This document shows positions 17,645-24,225 of a stretch of 34,951 nt of DNA, piece after piece. Every line of letters begins with the position of its first letter. The first letter of the stretch is position 1. Below the pieces are notes generated by a model, which was not told the origin of the DNA, ran no database searches, and saw nothing but the letters and a program-made list of their open reading frames with translations. The stretch is from the NCBI GenBank assembly GCA_019455245.1, contig JACFMR010000034.1:1-34951 (forward strand). Direction: 5' to 3'. The translations under genes were made by a program, and so were the position numbers. The stretch comes from Opitutaceae bacterium. GTDB taxonomy: Bacteria; Verrucomicrobiota; Verrucomicrobiia; Opitutales; Opitutaceae.

Positions 17645-18847
17645 ATGAATACCGATGCTGATCTTCTCCGCCGTTTTGTTGATCACCGTTCCGAATCCGC
17701 CTTCACCGAATTGGTCCAACGTTATCTGCCCTTGGTCCGATCCACCGCCCTGCGGCGCGTCGGAGGCGACACCCACGCGGTCGACGACATCACCCAGCAG
17801 GTATTCGTTACCTTGGCCTGCAAAGCTGCGTCCCTGCGCAACCACGCCACCCTTGGTGGCTGGCTCTACGTCACCACTCACCATGCGACTGCCGAACTGG
17901 TCCGTCGCGAACAACGTCGCAAGCACCGCGAAGCCACCGCCCAAGCCATGCACCTGCACGATCCTTCCGATGAGTCCGCCGCCGAAGTCGCCCGGATCAA
18001 GCCGCTGCTGGATGATGCCCTGATCACGTTGCAACCGGACGAGCGCGAGGCCATTGTCCTGCGCTTCTTCTCCGGTCGCACATTCTCGGAGATTGGCGCG
18101 GCGGTGAAACTGACCGAGGAGGCCGCGCGCAAACGGGTGCACCGGGCCCTCGAAAAATTGCAGGCCGTGCTGGCGCGCCGCGGGGTAACCTCGACGGTCG
18201 CCGCGCTCGGCGGCAGCTTGACCGTGGTCGGAAGCGAAATCGCTCCGGCGGGTCTGGCGGCCAAGGTGGCGGGGGTGGCATTGACCAAGGCCGCGGTCCC
18301 CACCGTGCTGACGACGCTGTCCGGCTTGTTGTGGCCCGCTGCCGCCACGGCGGTGCTGGTCGGCGGTGTGCTGATCATCGCGCCGTTGCATCGAGATAAC
18401 CAAGCCGCCGCCGCCTCGATTGCGCAGATGGAATTGGATACGCAGGCCGGGCTCCTCGCGCTCCAAGGTGAGAATGAGCAGCTCACCCGCAAGCTGACCT
18501 CGCCCGAACTCGCGCCGGTGCCGCCGACGCAGCCGGTTCGCTCAGCCCAGCCACGTTCTGCGGCAAAATTGGCAAGCCCGCTTGCGCCCGGCAAAACGGT
18601 TTTGATCACGCCCGCGGGCACCTTGAAGTGGGAAGACAAGCCCGTGACGCTGGACCAGTTTCTGATCAACCTGGCTGATCTCGAAGCCACGGGCGCGCGT
18701 GATGGATCCCGATTGGTGGTGCAAGCCAGTGGTGCCACCTTCTCCCATCTGACCTATGTGCTGGACGAAGCCCGCAAAGCCGGGATCACCCACTTGGTCA
18801 TCGAGAGCGATGCCACGCCCGAAGGCATCACGAATACGTGGTTCTAA
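17645..18847 (+). CDS. ECF-type sigma factor with C-terminal membrane anchor and ExbD/TolR-like domain
   Basis: Predicted 400-aa protein. Residues about 10-90 form sigma region 2 (DDITQQVF at 47-54, GGWLYVTTHHAT). Residues about 125-178 form sigma region 4 (LQPDEREAIVLRFF, then FSEIGAAVKLTEEAARKRV). Beyond the usual end there are 220 more residues: a hydrophobic stretch (185-225), a transmembrane segment (about 229-247) and a probable short coiled coil (255-285). A Pro-rich linker leads to a domain (316-388) with the VLITPAGTLKWEDKPVTLDQF...VVQASGATFSHLTYVLDEARKAGIT pattern of ExbD/TolR periplasmic domains. The ATG at 17645 starts the conserved region. It may act as a membrane-tethered sigma factor with a built-in sensor or anti-sigma region; this is inference. 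Confidence 0.82.
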   Translation: MNTDADLLRRFVDHRSESAFTELVQRYLPLVRSTALRRVGGDTHAVDDITQQVFVTLACKAASLRNHATLGGWLYVTTHHATAELVRREQRRKHREATAQAMHLHDPSDESAAEVARIKPLLDDALITLQPDEREAIVLRFFSGRTFSEIGAAVKLTEEAARKRVHRALEKLQAVLARRGVTSTVAALGGSLTVVGSEIAPAGLAAKVAGVALTKAAVPTVLTTLSGLLWPAAATAVLVGGVLIIAPLHRDNQAAAASIAQMELDTQAGLLALQGENEQLTRKLTSPELAPVPPTQPVRSAQPRSAAKLASPLAPGKTVLITPAGTLKWEDKPVTLDQFLINLADLEATGARDGSRLVVQASGATFSHLTYVLDEARKAGITHLVIESDATPEGITNTWF

Positions 18848-18858
18848 ACGATATCGCC

Positions 18859-19616
18859 ATGCGTGCCTCCGCCATCTTCCGGCTCATCACCCTCACGGCT
18901 ATCGTTGTGTTTGGCGTGCTCTGGTATCGCGAACGCGCGGTGGCGGAGGAGTTGGAAATCCGCATGGCTGCACTGCAACCAAGGCAGGCCGGCCTGGCGG
19001 CGTTGCAGGCCGAGCGTGAAGAGTTGCGCGAACAGCTCGTGGCGAGGGTGGCGGACAACAACCCGGCCATGGCGGGGACTCAGTTGGAAACCTCGGCTCC
19101 GGTTGAGCCACCAAAGACGGCGGTGCCGTTGCCGCTGGGCGAGTGGATCACCGCGGATGCCTGGGAAACGCCGGACGCGCGACGCCGGTGGCGACGGTGA
19201 CGACATTGCTTTGGGCGGCGGCCGGTGGCGATCAATCAACCATGCAATCGGCGTTGCTGTTCGGTGATCCGGCCCGCACGAAGGCGATGGCCTTGTATGA
19301 CTCACTGCCATCTGCAACACGTTCGCTCTATGTCTCGCCTGAGGAGCTCATTGCCAGCGTGACGATGAAAAACATCCCGCTGACCTCTGCGCAGGTATGT
19401 TGGCTGCACGAAGCCGACGCCGATCACGCCACGGTCGGCGTGATGTTGGCCGCTCCGAAAACAACCGCGGACGAATCCACCCAACTGTTGGAAGATCATG
19501 CTCTCAATGCGCCGCCCCGACTCGCGAATCCCAACCCGAATCCACTGACCGTGCTGTCACTTGAGCGCTCGGCCAATGGCTGGCGCGTGATCGTGCCCGT
19601 CGCGGCGGCGGATTGA
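18859..19616 (+). pseudogene. Membrane-anchored hypothetical protein, broken by a -1 frameshift
   Basis: Two frames join into one plausible protein. The first frame (18859-19200) encodes a signal-anchor (MRASAIFRLITLTAIVVFGVLW) followed by a coiled-coil-like Glu/Arg-rich stretch, up to GEWITADAWE. The second frame continues with NAGRATPVATVTTLLWAAAGGD and runs to 19616. Adding one A to the run near 19169 restores the frame. It follows the sigma factor gene by 11 bp, so it is likely a partner of that gene. The break may be a true mutation, a sequencing or assembly error, or programmed slippage. The function is unknown. Confidence 0.6.
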
Positions 19617-20215
19617 GTCCGGACGGCAGGAAGTGGGTGCCGGCGCGGCAGGCCGACTGGCTGTTGCCGGTCGCGAAGCTCGCGGCGGGGTTTGCCCGCC
19701 GGATGGAGGAAGTCGTGCGCGCCGCAGCGCCGGCGCAGCATGCTTCGATTCCGGCCGGGACGTGGCGGGGCCGGTGGAGCGTGCATGCCCAGCCGGCCGG
19801 TTCGGGCGTGGCGGTGGTGCGGTATCTGGCCCGCTACGTCGGGCGCACCGCGATCAGCGACGAGCGGATCGTGACGGCCACGGATGAGACGGTGACGTTC
19901 CGTTACACCGACTCGGCGACGCAACAGCAGAAGCTCTGCACGCTCGGCGCCGACGAGTTCCTGCGGCGGTATCTGCAACACGTGCTGCCGCCGGGCCAGC
20001 ACCGCGTGCGCTACTTCGGGTGGATGCATCCCTCCGCGAAGCGGCGGCGGATGAAAGTCGATACGTTGCTGCAAAAGCCCATCGTCGTCGCCGCCCCGCC
20101 GCCGGAGCCGGTCAACTGGCACCTGCAGTGTCCGCATTGCCACGCCTTCCGGCTCGTGCGCGTCGGTTCACTGCCGCGCCTCGGTGCGCGGGCGCCGCCG
20201 CGCTGCACCCGATGA
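19617..20215 (+). pseudogene. IS91-family transposase, C-terminal fragment
   Basis: About 200 residues match the C-terminal half of Y2/HUH transposases of the IS91/ISCR type. GVAVVRYLARYVGRTAISDE contains the YxxRY tyrosine motif. It is followed by VTFRYTDSATQQ, FLRRYLQHVLPPGQHRVRYFG and a late CPHC zinc-finger half. The N-terminal zinc region and HUH histidines are missing, as coding begins abruptly right after the upstream gene's stop codon. It cannot be an active transposase. It reads towards the integron array. Confidence 0.82.
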
Positions 20216-20506
20216 TCCTCAGCGGACATCAGTCTCCGTCGCCTTGGCGACCCTCGCCGTGGGTCGCGCGCGGGAGCTTTGCGCGCGCACGCAGAAGACG
20301 TTGCCGATGCCACGAAGGCAGCCGCATACACCGCCGCGGAGCTCGCAAAATCGGCGTCCGCTTCGGCCGAGACTGCCGTCGGCTCAAGTCATCCCCGCGG
20401 CTCGCTGCGTCGGCCGCACTCTCACGCCAAACACAAAGCGCATAAGCGCTTACCCTGTCAGCTACGGCTCGCCGCGCCGTAGCTTCAGCGAAGGCGGGGC
20501 TTGTTC
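19617..20506 (+). mobile_element. Truncated IS91-like element with its origin end retained
   Basis: The element comprises the transposase fragment plus about 290 bp of downstream DNA. The downstream part has a perfect 9-bp hairpin at 20460-20468/20476-20484, placed as expected for an oriIS end. The right edge reads ggcttGTTC (20498-20506), so the complementary strand carries GAAC and CAAG directly outside the end, the known IS91 target tetranucleotides. The left (terIS) side is lost. Confidence 0.6.
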
Positions 20507-20557
20507 AACCGGCGTCCCGCTGCGCGCTACGGCGAAGCAGAACGCTCAGAGTTAGGC
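20503..20557 (-). repeat. attC site of cassette F
   Basis: On the minus strand it begins with GCCTAAC (20551-20557, a perfect RYYYAAC core overlapping the stop codon) and ends with GTTGAAC (20503-20509, a fit to GTTRRRY). Between them is a stem GCGTTCTGCTTCGC/GCGCAGCGGGACGC with 11 of 14 pairs. The spacing to the R' box is short, and the IS91-like element abuts it, so the left part may be altered. Confidence 0.6.
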
Positions 20558-20986
20558 TTCTTCATAATTTGCTACGACCTGGCGCCAGTCGAAACCAACT
20601 TCGGGTGCCAGCAACTTGAGAAATGCGATTGGATACTCAAATGCGATCTTCGGCTCTTCTAGGAACTCATCAATATCCCACGATAGGCCATCCTTGCTGA
20701 TCTCTCCTGCCGCAACCCTCTTTTCGATCAGCTCGCGTAAATCCTGGAAGCTAATCTTACATGCCTGGGCATAGTCGAAGTCTTCTTCGAGCAACGCTAG
20801 AAGCCGGACTCGGAGCAGTCGGGCTAACTGAATCGCCTGAGCGAACTCGGCGACTTCGCTGAGCTCGTCATCGTAGCTTTCGATGTCCCAATACGACGGT
20901 TCGTTCATCGATAAATCCGCGGCAACCTTCTTCAGATCGAGGCCGAGTTCTTCGCGGCGGGCTTTTATCTGTGCAGCGGTGCTCAC
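20552..20986 (-). CDS. Cassette F: small XRE-like helix-turn-helix protein
   Basis: Predicted 144-aa soluble protein. The first 45 residues (AQIKARREELGLDLKKVAADL, then a short helix) resemble an XRE-type helix-turn-helix. The rest is acidic and helical, with no known motif. I chose the GTG at 20986, ten codons after the attC R' core, because the longer open frame runs through the upstream attC site. An ATG at 21007 inside that attC is an alternative. It lies directly after the RelA/SpoT cassette. Antitoxin or regulator roles are possible but not shown. Confidence 0.68.
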   Translation of the reverse strand: MSTAAQIKARREELGLDLKKVAADLSMNEPSYWDIESYDDELSEVAEFAQAIQLARLLRVRLLALLEEDFDYAQACKISFQDLRELIEKRVAAGEISKDGLSWDIDEFLEEPKIAFEYPIAFLKLLAPEVGFDWRQVVANYEEA

Positions 20987-20995
20987 GGATTCTTT

Positions 20996-21092
20996 GCCTA
21001 ACGTCATGATGAGCCATGCGGTTGCTTGGCGCGGAGGCTGCGCAGCAGCATCCGTGACAAGCAATCGCATTGGCTCCATCTACTTGTTAGCC
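20996..21092 (-). repeat. attC site of cassette E
   Basis: The 97-bp site reads, on the minus strand, from GGCTAAC (21086-21092) to GTTAGGC (20996-21002, perfect GTTRRRY). The arms TGGAGCCAATGCGATTGCTTG and CAAGCAACCGCATGGCTCATC pair almost fully, with a one-base bulge typical of attC folding. It directly abuts the stop codon of the RelA/SpoT gene. Confidence 0.88.
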
Positions 21093-22094
21093 TCATTTTT
21101 GTTTTATGAGTTTCTTCGCATCTTCTATGGCGCGCTTCTTTTCCTCGGGTTTGTATGTCTTGAGACGTTCTGGATGAACTAATGCAATCGCACGATTGAG
21201 CTCGGCAACCGAAACCCTCACGGGGTGATTAGCCCTGATGGCGTCTCGCGCCTCTGCTGTTCGATCAAGTAATTCATCAAGTGTGCTAGTCCCCTTGTAT
21301 TCAAATTGTAGCAAAGAATTAAGGGCTGCAGATAAGAATTTAGGATTTGGCGCTGGCTTGATGGATGGGAATTTCTTCGCCAGATAAGTCCATAGAACGT
21401 CAAGATCAAGTGGTGTGTCGTGCGATTTCTCACGTAGATCCGTTTTGGTTAGCTCCTTTGCATATTTTTCCCTTTCTTCTCTTAATAAATCGAATTGTGA
21501 GTCGGCTGTTTCGAATAGCCCTGCCAGTGAGTTTAACTTTCTCCTGAATGGGCGTGGTGCCTCCTGCTCCTTTTTGTAGATCAAGTGGTGGTCGATAATA
21601 GCCCAGGCATCTTGAAGGACTGTTCTCACCTGGATTTCACATTTCAGATCCTTTAGATCGTCATAGCGGGCACCGGACGCCGCTTTCGCGAGCTTCACAA
21701 TATAATGAAGGGCTCCGTAGCCGAATTCATCATCTGCCATTTTTTCTACTTTATCTATTTTCTCGATAACATTAAAATCCGCCTCAATCACTTTCTCAAT
21801 CTTAGCTCGCTGACTTAGGTAGAGATAAACACAGCGCACCCCTGCAAAATCAGTAATATCCGAAAGCGGGTTTTCATAGTCTTTTCTCAGGATCTTCTCC
21901 GCAATACTCTTTAGGGTTTTGACTCTGCCTGATATCGCCGATATCCCAATCTTTTCTTTTTCGACTCCTCGCCGCAGAATATACTGAACCTCCGACACAA
22001 GTTGCTCATATTTTGAGCGTGAATCGATGTAGTTTCTAATTATCTCTGGCTGTTCCAGCCAGAGGCGTTCTAGTTCGTCGGTTTCGTGTGACAT
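21093..22094 (-). CDS. Cassette E: RelA/SpoT-domain nucleotide pyrophosphokinase
   Basis: Predicted 333-aa protein with a synthetase domain at about 25-175. It has SGRVKTLKSIAEK (55-67), D82 in DITDFAGVR, FGYGALHYIV (124-133) and E153/R157 in KCEIQVRT. These are the substrate-binding and metal-binding positions of (p)ppGpp synthetases, and all appear retained. There is no HD hydrolase domain. A charged, helical C-terminal part of about 150 residues is unlike the TGS-ACT tail of full-length RelA. It could be a small alarmone synthetase or a toxic relative (toxSAS/CapRel type) acting on nucleotides or tRNA ends. It starts 16 nt after the cassette crossover without a clear ribosome binding site. 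Base composition is much more AT-rich than the host genes, so it was acquired. Confidence 0.85.
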   Translation of the reverse strand: MSHETDELERLWLEQPEIIRNYIDSRSKYEQLVSEVQYILRRGVEKEKIGISAISGRVKTLKSIAEKILRKDYENPLSDITDFAGVRCVYLYLSQRAKIEKVIEADFNVIEKIDKVEKMADDEFGYGALHYIVKLAKAASGARYDDLKDLKCEIQVRTVLQDAWAIIDHHLIYKKEQEAPRPFRRKLNSLAGLFETADSQFDLLREEREKYAKELTKTDLREKSHDTPLDLDVLWTYLAKKFPSIKPAPNPKFLSAALNSLLQFEYKGTSTLDELLDRTAEARDAIRANHPVRVSVAELNRAIALVHPERLKTYKPEEKKRAIEDAKKLIKQK

Positions 22095-22104
22095 TGTATG
22101 TTTT

Positions 22105-22175
22105 GGCTAACGTTCAAGGTCAGCCACGAAGGGCAGCGTCAGCTGTCCGGAGTTGGCTGTAGTGTCTGGTTGGGC
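22105..22175 (-). repeat. attC site of cassette D
   Basis: The 71-bp site reads, on the minus strand, from GCCCAAC (22169-22175) to GTTAGCC (22105-22111). It contains CAGCCA/TGGCTG arms and an inner GGACAGC/GCTGCCC stem. It is identical to the attC of cassette B up to GTT of the R' box and differs after it, as expected for site-specific crossover. Confidence 0.85.
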
Positions 22176-22642
22176 TCTTCATTTCTTAGGTGCCAAAGCC
22201 AGGATGAAGAAATGTGCGTGGCTGCTCCAAGGTCCACTGTCCCCGCGAATAGACATCTTGGAGTCGCGTGTCGCCTACGGTGTAGTGAAGCTCGGTCCCA
22301 TCGGGAGCCCCCAGCGAAGGCAACTCGGCTCTCAACAACGCGAGCGCTCGCACCAAGTCGGTAGCATCAATATCCAAGCCACAAAACTCAATGGGACGGC
22401 TTCCGTCGGGCCGCGGATCACCGAGCTGCGATCCGCCACCGGTAACGTGACCCAAACTGGCAGCGCTCAACTTCTCCTCCAAAGGATCCTCATACTTGTC
22501 GCCCCGATCTATCGGACCAATCCCGTCGGGGATCTTCACGTAGATAAACGAAGTCGGCTCACCTGCCGGCTCTTGTGCTTCCTTCGCGGGATCACCGAAC
22601 ATCGACTTGAGTTTCTGGAATAGGCTCATCGCTTCTGCCCAA
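22111..22642 (-). repeat. Cassette D: exact duplicate of cassette B
   Basis: These 532 bp match 23191-23722 with no difference that I could find on line-by-line reading. The identity spans exactly one cassette unit, from crossover to crossover, and includes the gene and its attC. Confidence 0.92.
22186..22629 (-). CDS. Cassette D: 147-aa protein of unknown function (copy 2)
   Basis: Same 147-aa protein as at 23266-23709. The ATG at 22629 lies 14 nt after the cassette crossover, the same place as in cassette B, which supports this internal start. The frame is also open upstream through the attC of cassette C, so a 330-aa fusion could be made as well. It is soluble, acidic at the start (MSLFQKLKSMFGDPAKEAQE) and ends in FLHPGFGT. 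There is one cysteine, and no membrane segment or known motif. I do not recognise the family. Confidence 0.7.
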   Translation of the reverse strand: MSLFQKLKSMFGDPAKEAQEPAGEPTSFIYVKIPDGIGPIDRGDKYEDPLEEKLSAASLGHVTGGGSQLGDPRPDGSRPIEFCGLDIDATDLVRALALLRAELPSLGAPDGTELHYTVGDTRLQDVYSRGQWTLEQPRTFLHPGFGT

Positions 22643-23178
22643 CGTCTTAGGTGAGCCGCGCCTGCCGATGGCGCAGCTGATGCGGAAGCATCAGATGTGA
22701 CAGCGGTAGGCGTTGGCTCTGGCGTTTGGTTCGGCTTATTTCTTTTTAATGAACCGATCACGGGTTTTCCGCTCGATAGTATAACTACGGGGTCCGCTGG
22801 TGGGGAAATCCAGCCCGGCTTATTTGTCGCGCTTCGCAAAACTTCAAAATAATAAATATAAAACCAGCCATGACCCTCTTCGACACTTTCAGCCCGTTGG
22901 CGTCGCTGTGTCCTCAGATCGCCAATGACTTCATCGGGATACAAATAAGAGCACCAATTTCGGGCTATTTCCTGCAGTTTAGGCTCATCAAAAGGTGAGG
23001 TTCCAACGCCATCCCACTTCGGCCCAGCTGTTAGATCGCCAGTGTCAGCGTGCCATTCTCGCACCGTAACGCTGCCGCTGGGCGAGCTTACGCGTTTTGT
23101 GGTGAAAATTATAACTGATTGAGCAACGGCTGATAGCGGTAAAGCGATCAATAAGGTGAATATGACGTAGGCTTTCAT
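22186..23178 (-). CDS. Cassette C: secreted protein whose frame reads through attC into cassette D
   Basis: The frame starts with a clear signal peptide (MKAYVIFTLLIALPLSAVAQ). About 125 residues follow, rich in Trp/Tyr and charged residues, with a WHADTGDLTAGPKWDGVGTSPFDEP stretch in two parts. There is no stop before the attC site. The attC is translated as a Pro/Thr/Ala-rich linker (NKPNQTPEPTPTAVT... to about residue 183), and the frame then enters the 147-aa protein of cassette D. The native cassette C product would be about 165-185 residues with an attC-encoded tail. Here it makes a 330-aa fusion. The start lies 12 nt after the crossover. The function of the secreted part is unknown. 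Confidence 0.62.
   Translation of the reverse strand: MKAYVIFTLLIALPLSAVAQSVIIFTTKRVSSPSGSVTVREWHADTGDLTAGPKWDGVGTSPFDEPKLQEIARNWCSYLYPDEVIGDLRTQRRQRAESVEEGHGWFYIYYFEVLRSATNKPGWISPPADPVVILSSGKPVIGSLKRNKPNQTPEPTPTAVTSDASASAAPSAGAAHLRRWAEAMSLFQKLKSMFGDPAKEAQEPAGEPTSFIYVKIPDGIGPIDRGDKYEDPLEEKLSAASLGHVTGGGSQLGDPRPDGSRPIEFCGLDIDATDLVRALALLRAELPSLGAPDGTELHYTVGDTRLQDVYSRGQWTLEQPRTFLHPGFGT
22637..22735 (-). repeat. attC site of cassette C
   Basis: The 99-bp site reads, on the minus strand, from GCCGAAC (22729-22735) to GTTGGGC (22637-22643, perfect GTTRRRY). The arms around GCCAGAGCC and GGCTCACC pair. An inner GATGCTTCCGCATC hairpin forms the tip. It has no stop codon in the frame of the upstream gene. 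Confidence 0.82.
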
Positions 23179-23184
23179 TTTTTT

Positions 23185-23255
23185 GCCGAACGTTCAAGGT
23201 CAGCCACGAAGGGCAGCGTCAGCTGTCCGGAGTTGGCTGTAGTGTCTGGTTGGGC
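23185..23255 (-). repeat. attC site of cassette B
   Basis: The 71-bp site reads, on the minus strand, from GCCCAAC (23249-23255) to GTTCGGC (23185-23191). The inner arms are the same as in the site at 22105-22175. The last four bases of the R' box belong to the next cassette, which explains the difference from that copy. Confidence 0.85.
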
Positions 23256-23722
23256 TCTTCATTTCTTAGGTGCCAAAGCCAGGATGAAGAAATGTGCGTG
23301 GCTGCTCCAAGGTCCACTGTCCCCGCGAATAGACATCTTGGAGTCGCGTGTCGCCTACGGTGTAGTGAAGCTCGGTCCCATCGGGAGCCCCCAGCGAAGG
23401 CAACTCGGCTCTCAACAACGCGAGCGCTCGCACCAAGTCGGTAGCATCAATATCCAAGCCACAAAACTCAATGGGACGGCTTCCGTCGGGCCGCGGATCA
23501 CCGAGCTGCGATCCGCCACCGGTAACGTGACCCAAACTGGCAGCGCTCAACTTCTCCTCCAAAGGATCCTCATACTTGTCGCCCCGATCTATCGGACCAA
23601 TCCCGTCGGGGATCTTCACGTAGATAAACGAAGTCGGCTCACCTGCCGGCTCTTGTGCTTCCTTCGCGGGATCACCGAACATCGACTTGAGTTTCTGGAA
23701 TAGGCTCATCGCTTCTGCCCAA
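23191..23722 (-). repeat. Cassette B: exact duplicate of cassette D
   Basis: The 532-bp unit is identical to 22111-22642. One 548-bp cassette (C) lies between the copies, giving a repeat period of 1080 bp. Confidence 0.92.
23266..23709 (-). CDS. Cassette B: 147-aa protein of unknown function (copy 1)
   Basis: Predicted soluble protein. Visible blocks are FIYVKIPDGIGPIDRGDKYEDPLEEKL in two parts, a Gly-rich GHVTGGGSQLGDPRPDG loop, FCGLDIDATDLVRALALLRAEL and a C-terminal FLHPGFGT. There is no signal peptide or membrane segment. The ATG lies 14 nt after the crossover of the preceding attC; the longer open frame is attC sequence. An identical copy is carried by cassette D. No function can be proposed from sequence. 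Confidence 0.78.
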   Translation of the reverse strand: MSLFQKLKSMFGDPAKEAQEPAGEPTSFIYVKIPDGIGPIDRGDKYEDPLEEKLSAASLGHVTGGGSQLGDPRPDGSRPIEFCGLDIDATDLVRALALLRAELPSLGAPDGTELHYTVGDTRLQDVYSRGQWTLEQPRTFLHPGFGT

Positions 23723-23805
23723 CGTCGCGGATGAGCCACGCGGGAAGGCACGTCCGCATTCTCCCTGAGCCCCGCCCGCGTTGTGCTCTGGCCGCTTGGT
23801 TCGGC
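23717..23805 (-). repeat. attC site of cassette A
   Basis: The 89-bp site reads, on the minus strand, from GCCGAAC (23799-23805) to GTTGGGC (23717-23723). The arms AAGCGGCCAGAGCACAACGCGGG and CCCGCGTGGCTCATCCGCG pair over most of their length, with small bulges. Confidence 0.82.
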
Positions 23806-23824
23806 AGTTAATCTCTCGAAAAAC

Positions 23825-24133
23825 ATGAACTCTCAAATCACCTATCCCGGCAAGGTAATCATAGGGTCCTGTTCAATCTGCGGCGGCCCCGTTCTTGTGC
23901 ACGACGCATGGTTTTCAACAATACCAGACGTGCCGACGTGCGCCAAATGCGGCGCGACTAAGGCAGACAATCACGGCCCAGTAATCCCGATGGTTCCCGC
24001 TACTCCGTGGCCAACCACAACGGCCACGACAGGCTCTCTGCCGAACAGTGTTATTAGCCCATACTCAGTATGGCTTTGCAGGAGGGGTTCATTGTCGATG
24101 GGCTTTATATGGCTTAAAAATAACTGTCTGTAA
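23825..24133 (+). CDS. Cassette A: zinc-ribbon-like small protein in reverse orientation
   Basis: The ATG at 23825 opens a 102-aa frame. The first 60 residues look like a real protein: CSICGGPV (16-23) and CAKCGA (39-44) form a four-cysteine zinc-ribbon pattern. Reading is opposite to the other cassettes, towards intI. The cassette ends at about 24045, near residue 73, so the last 29 residues come from attI-side DNA and are probably not native. Expression would need a promoter in the attC or reverse transcription of the array. The function is unknown. Confidence 0.6.
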   Translation: MNSQITYPGKVIIGSCSICGGPVLVHDAWFSTIPDVPTCAKCGATKADNHGPVIPMVPATPWPTTTATTGSLPNSVISPYSVWLCRRGSLSMGFIWLKNNCL

Positions 24134-24225
24134 ATCAGTTTTATAGGTAAATCATGGCCACTGGATCGCGGCTGAACATGGGTTTTTGGGATTGTGTCAG
24201 TTTTCCATAACCCCATGTTGCAAAC
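24040..24225. other. attI region and intI upstream region
   Basis: The first cassette joins attI at GTTCGGC (24040-24046, minus strand). The 180 bp from there to the integrase start are AT-rich and differ from the cassettes. They would hold attI, the intI promoter and any cassette promoter. I could not point to a convincing LexA box or -35/-10 pair. Confidence 0.6.

Noticed and set aside
22153..22623. Plus-strand 156-codon ORFs here and at 23233-23703, identical to each other
   Set aside because: The identity only reflects the duplicated cassette. The minus-strand 147-aa frame starts just after the crossover and ends before attC as cassette genes do.
20503..24046. CRISPR array
   Set aside because: The repeated units are attC sites and whole cassettes of unequal length, not short regular repeats with spacers.
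24040..24225. A LexA box controlling intI
   Set aside because: A GAACA half is present but no properly spaced TGTTC partner was found, so SOS control is not supported.
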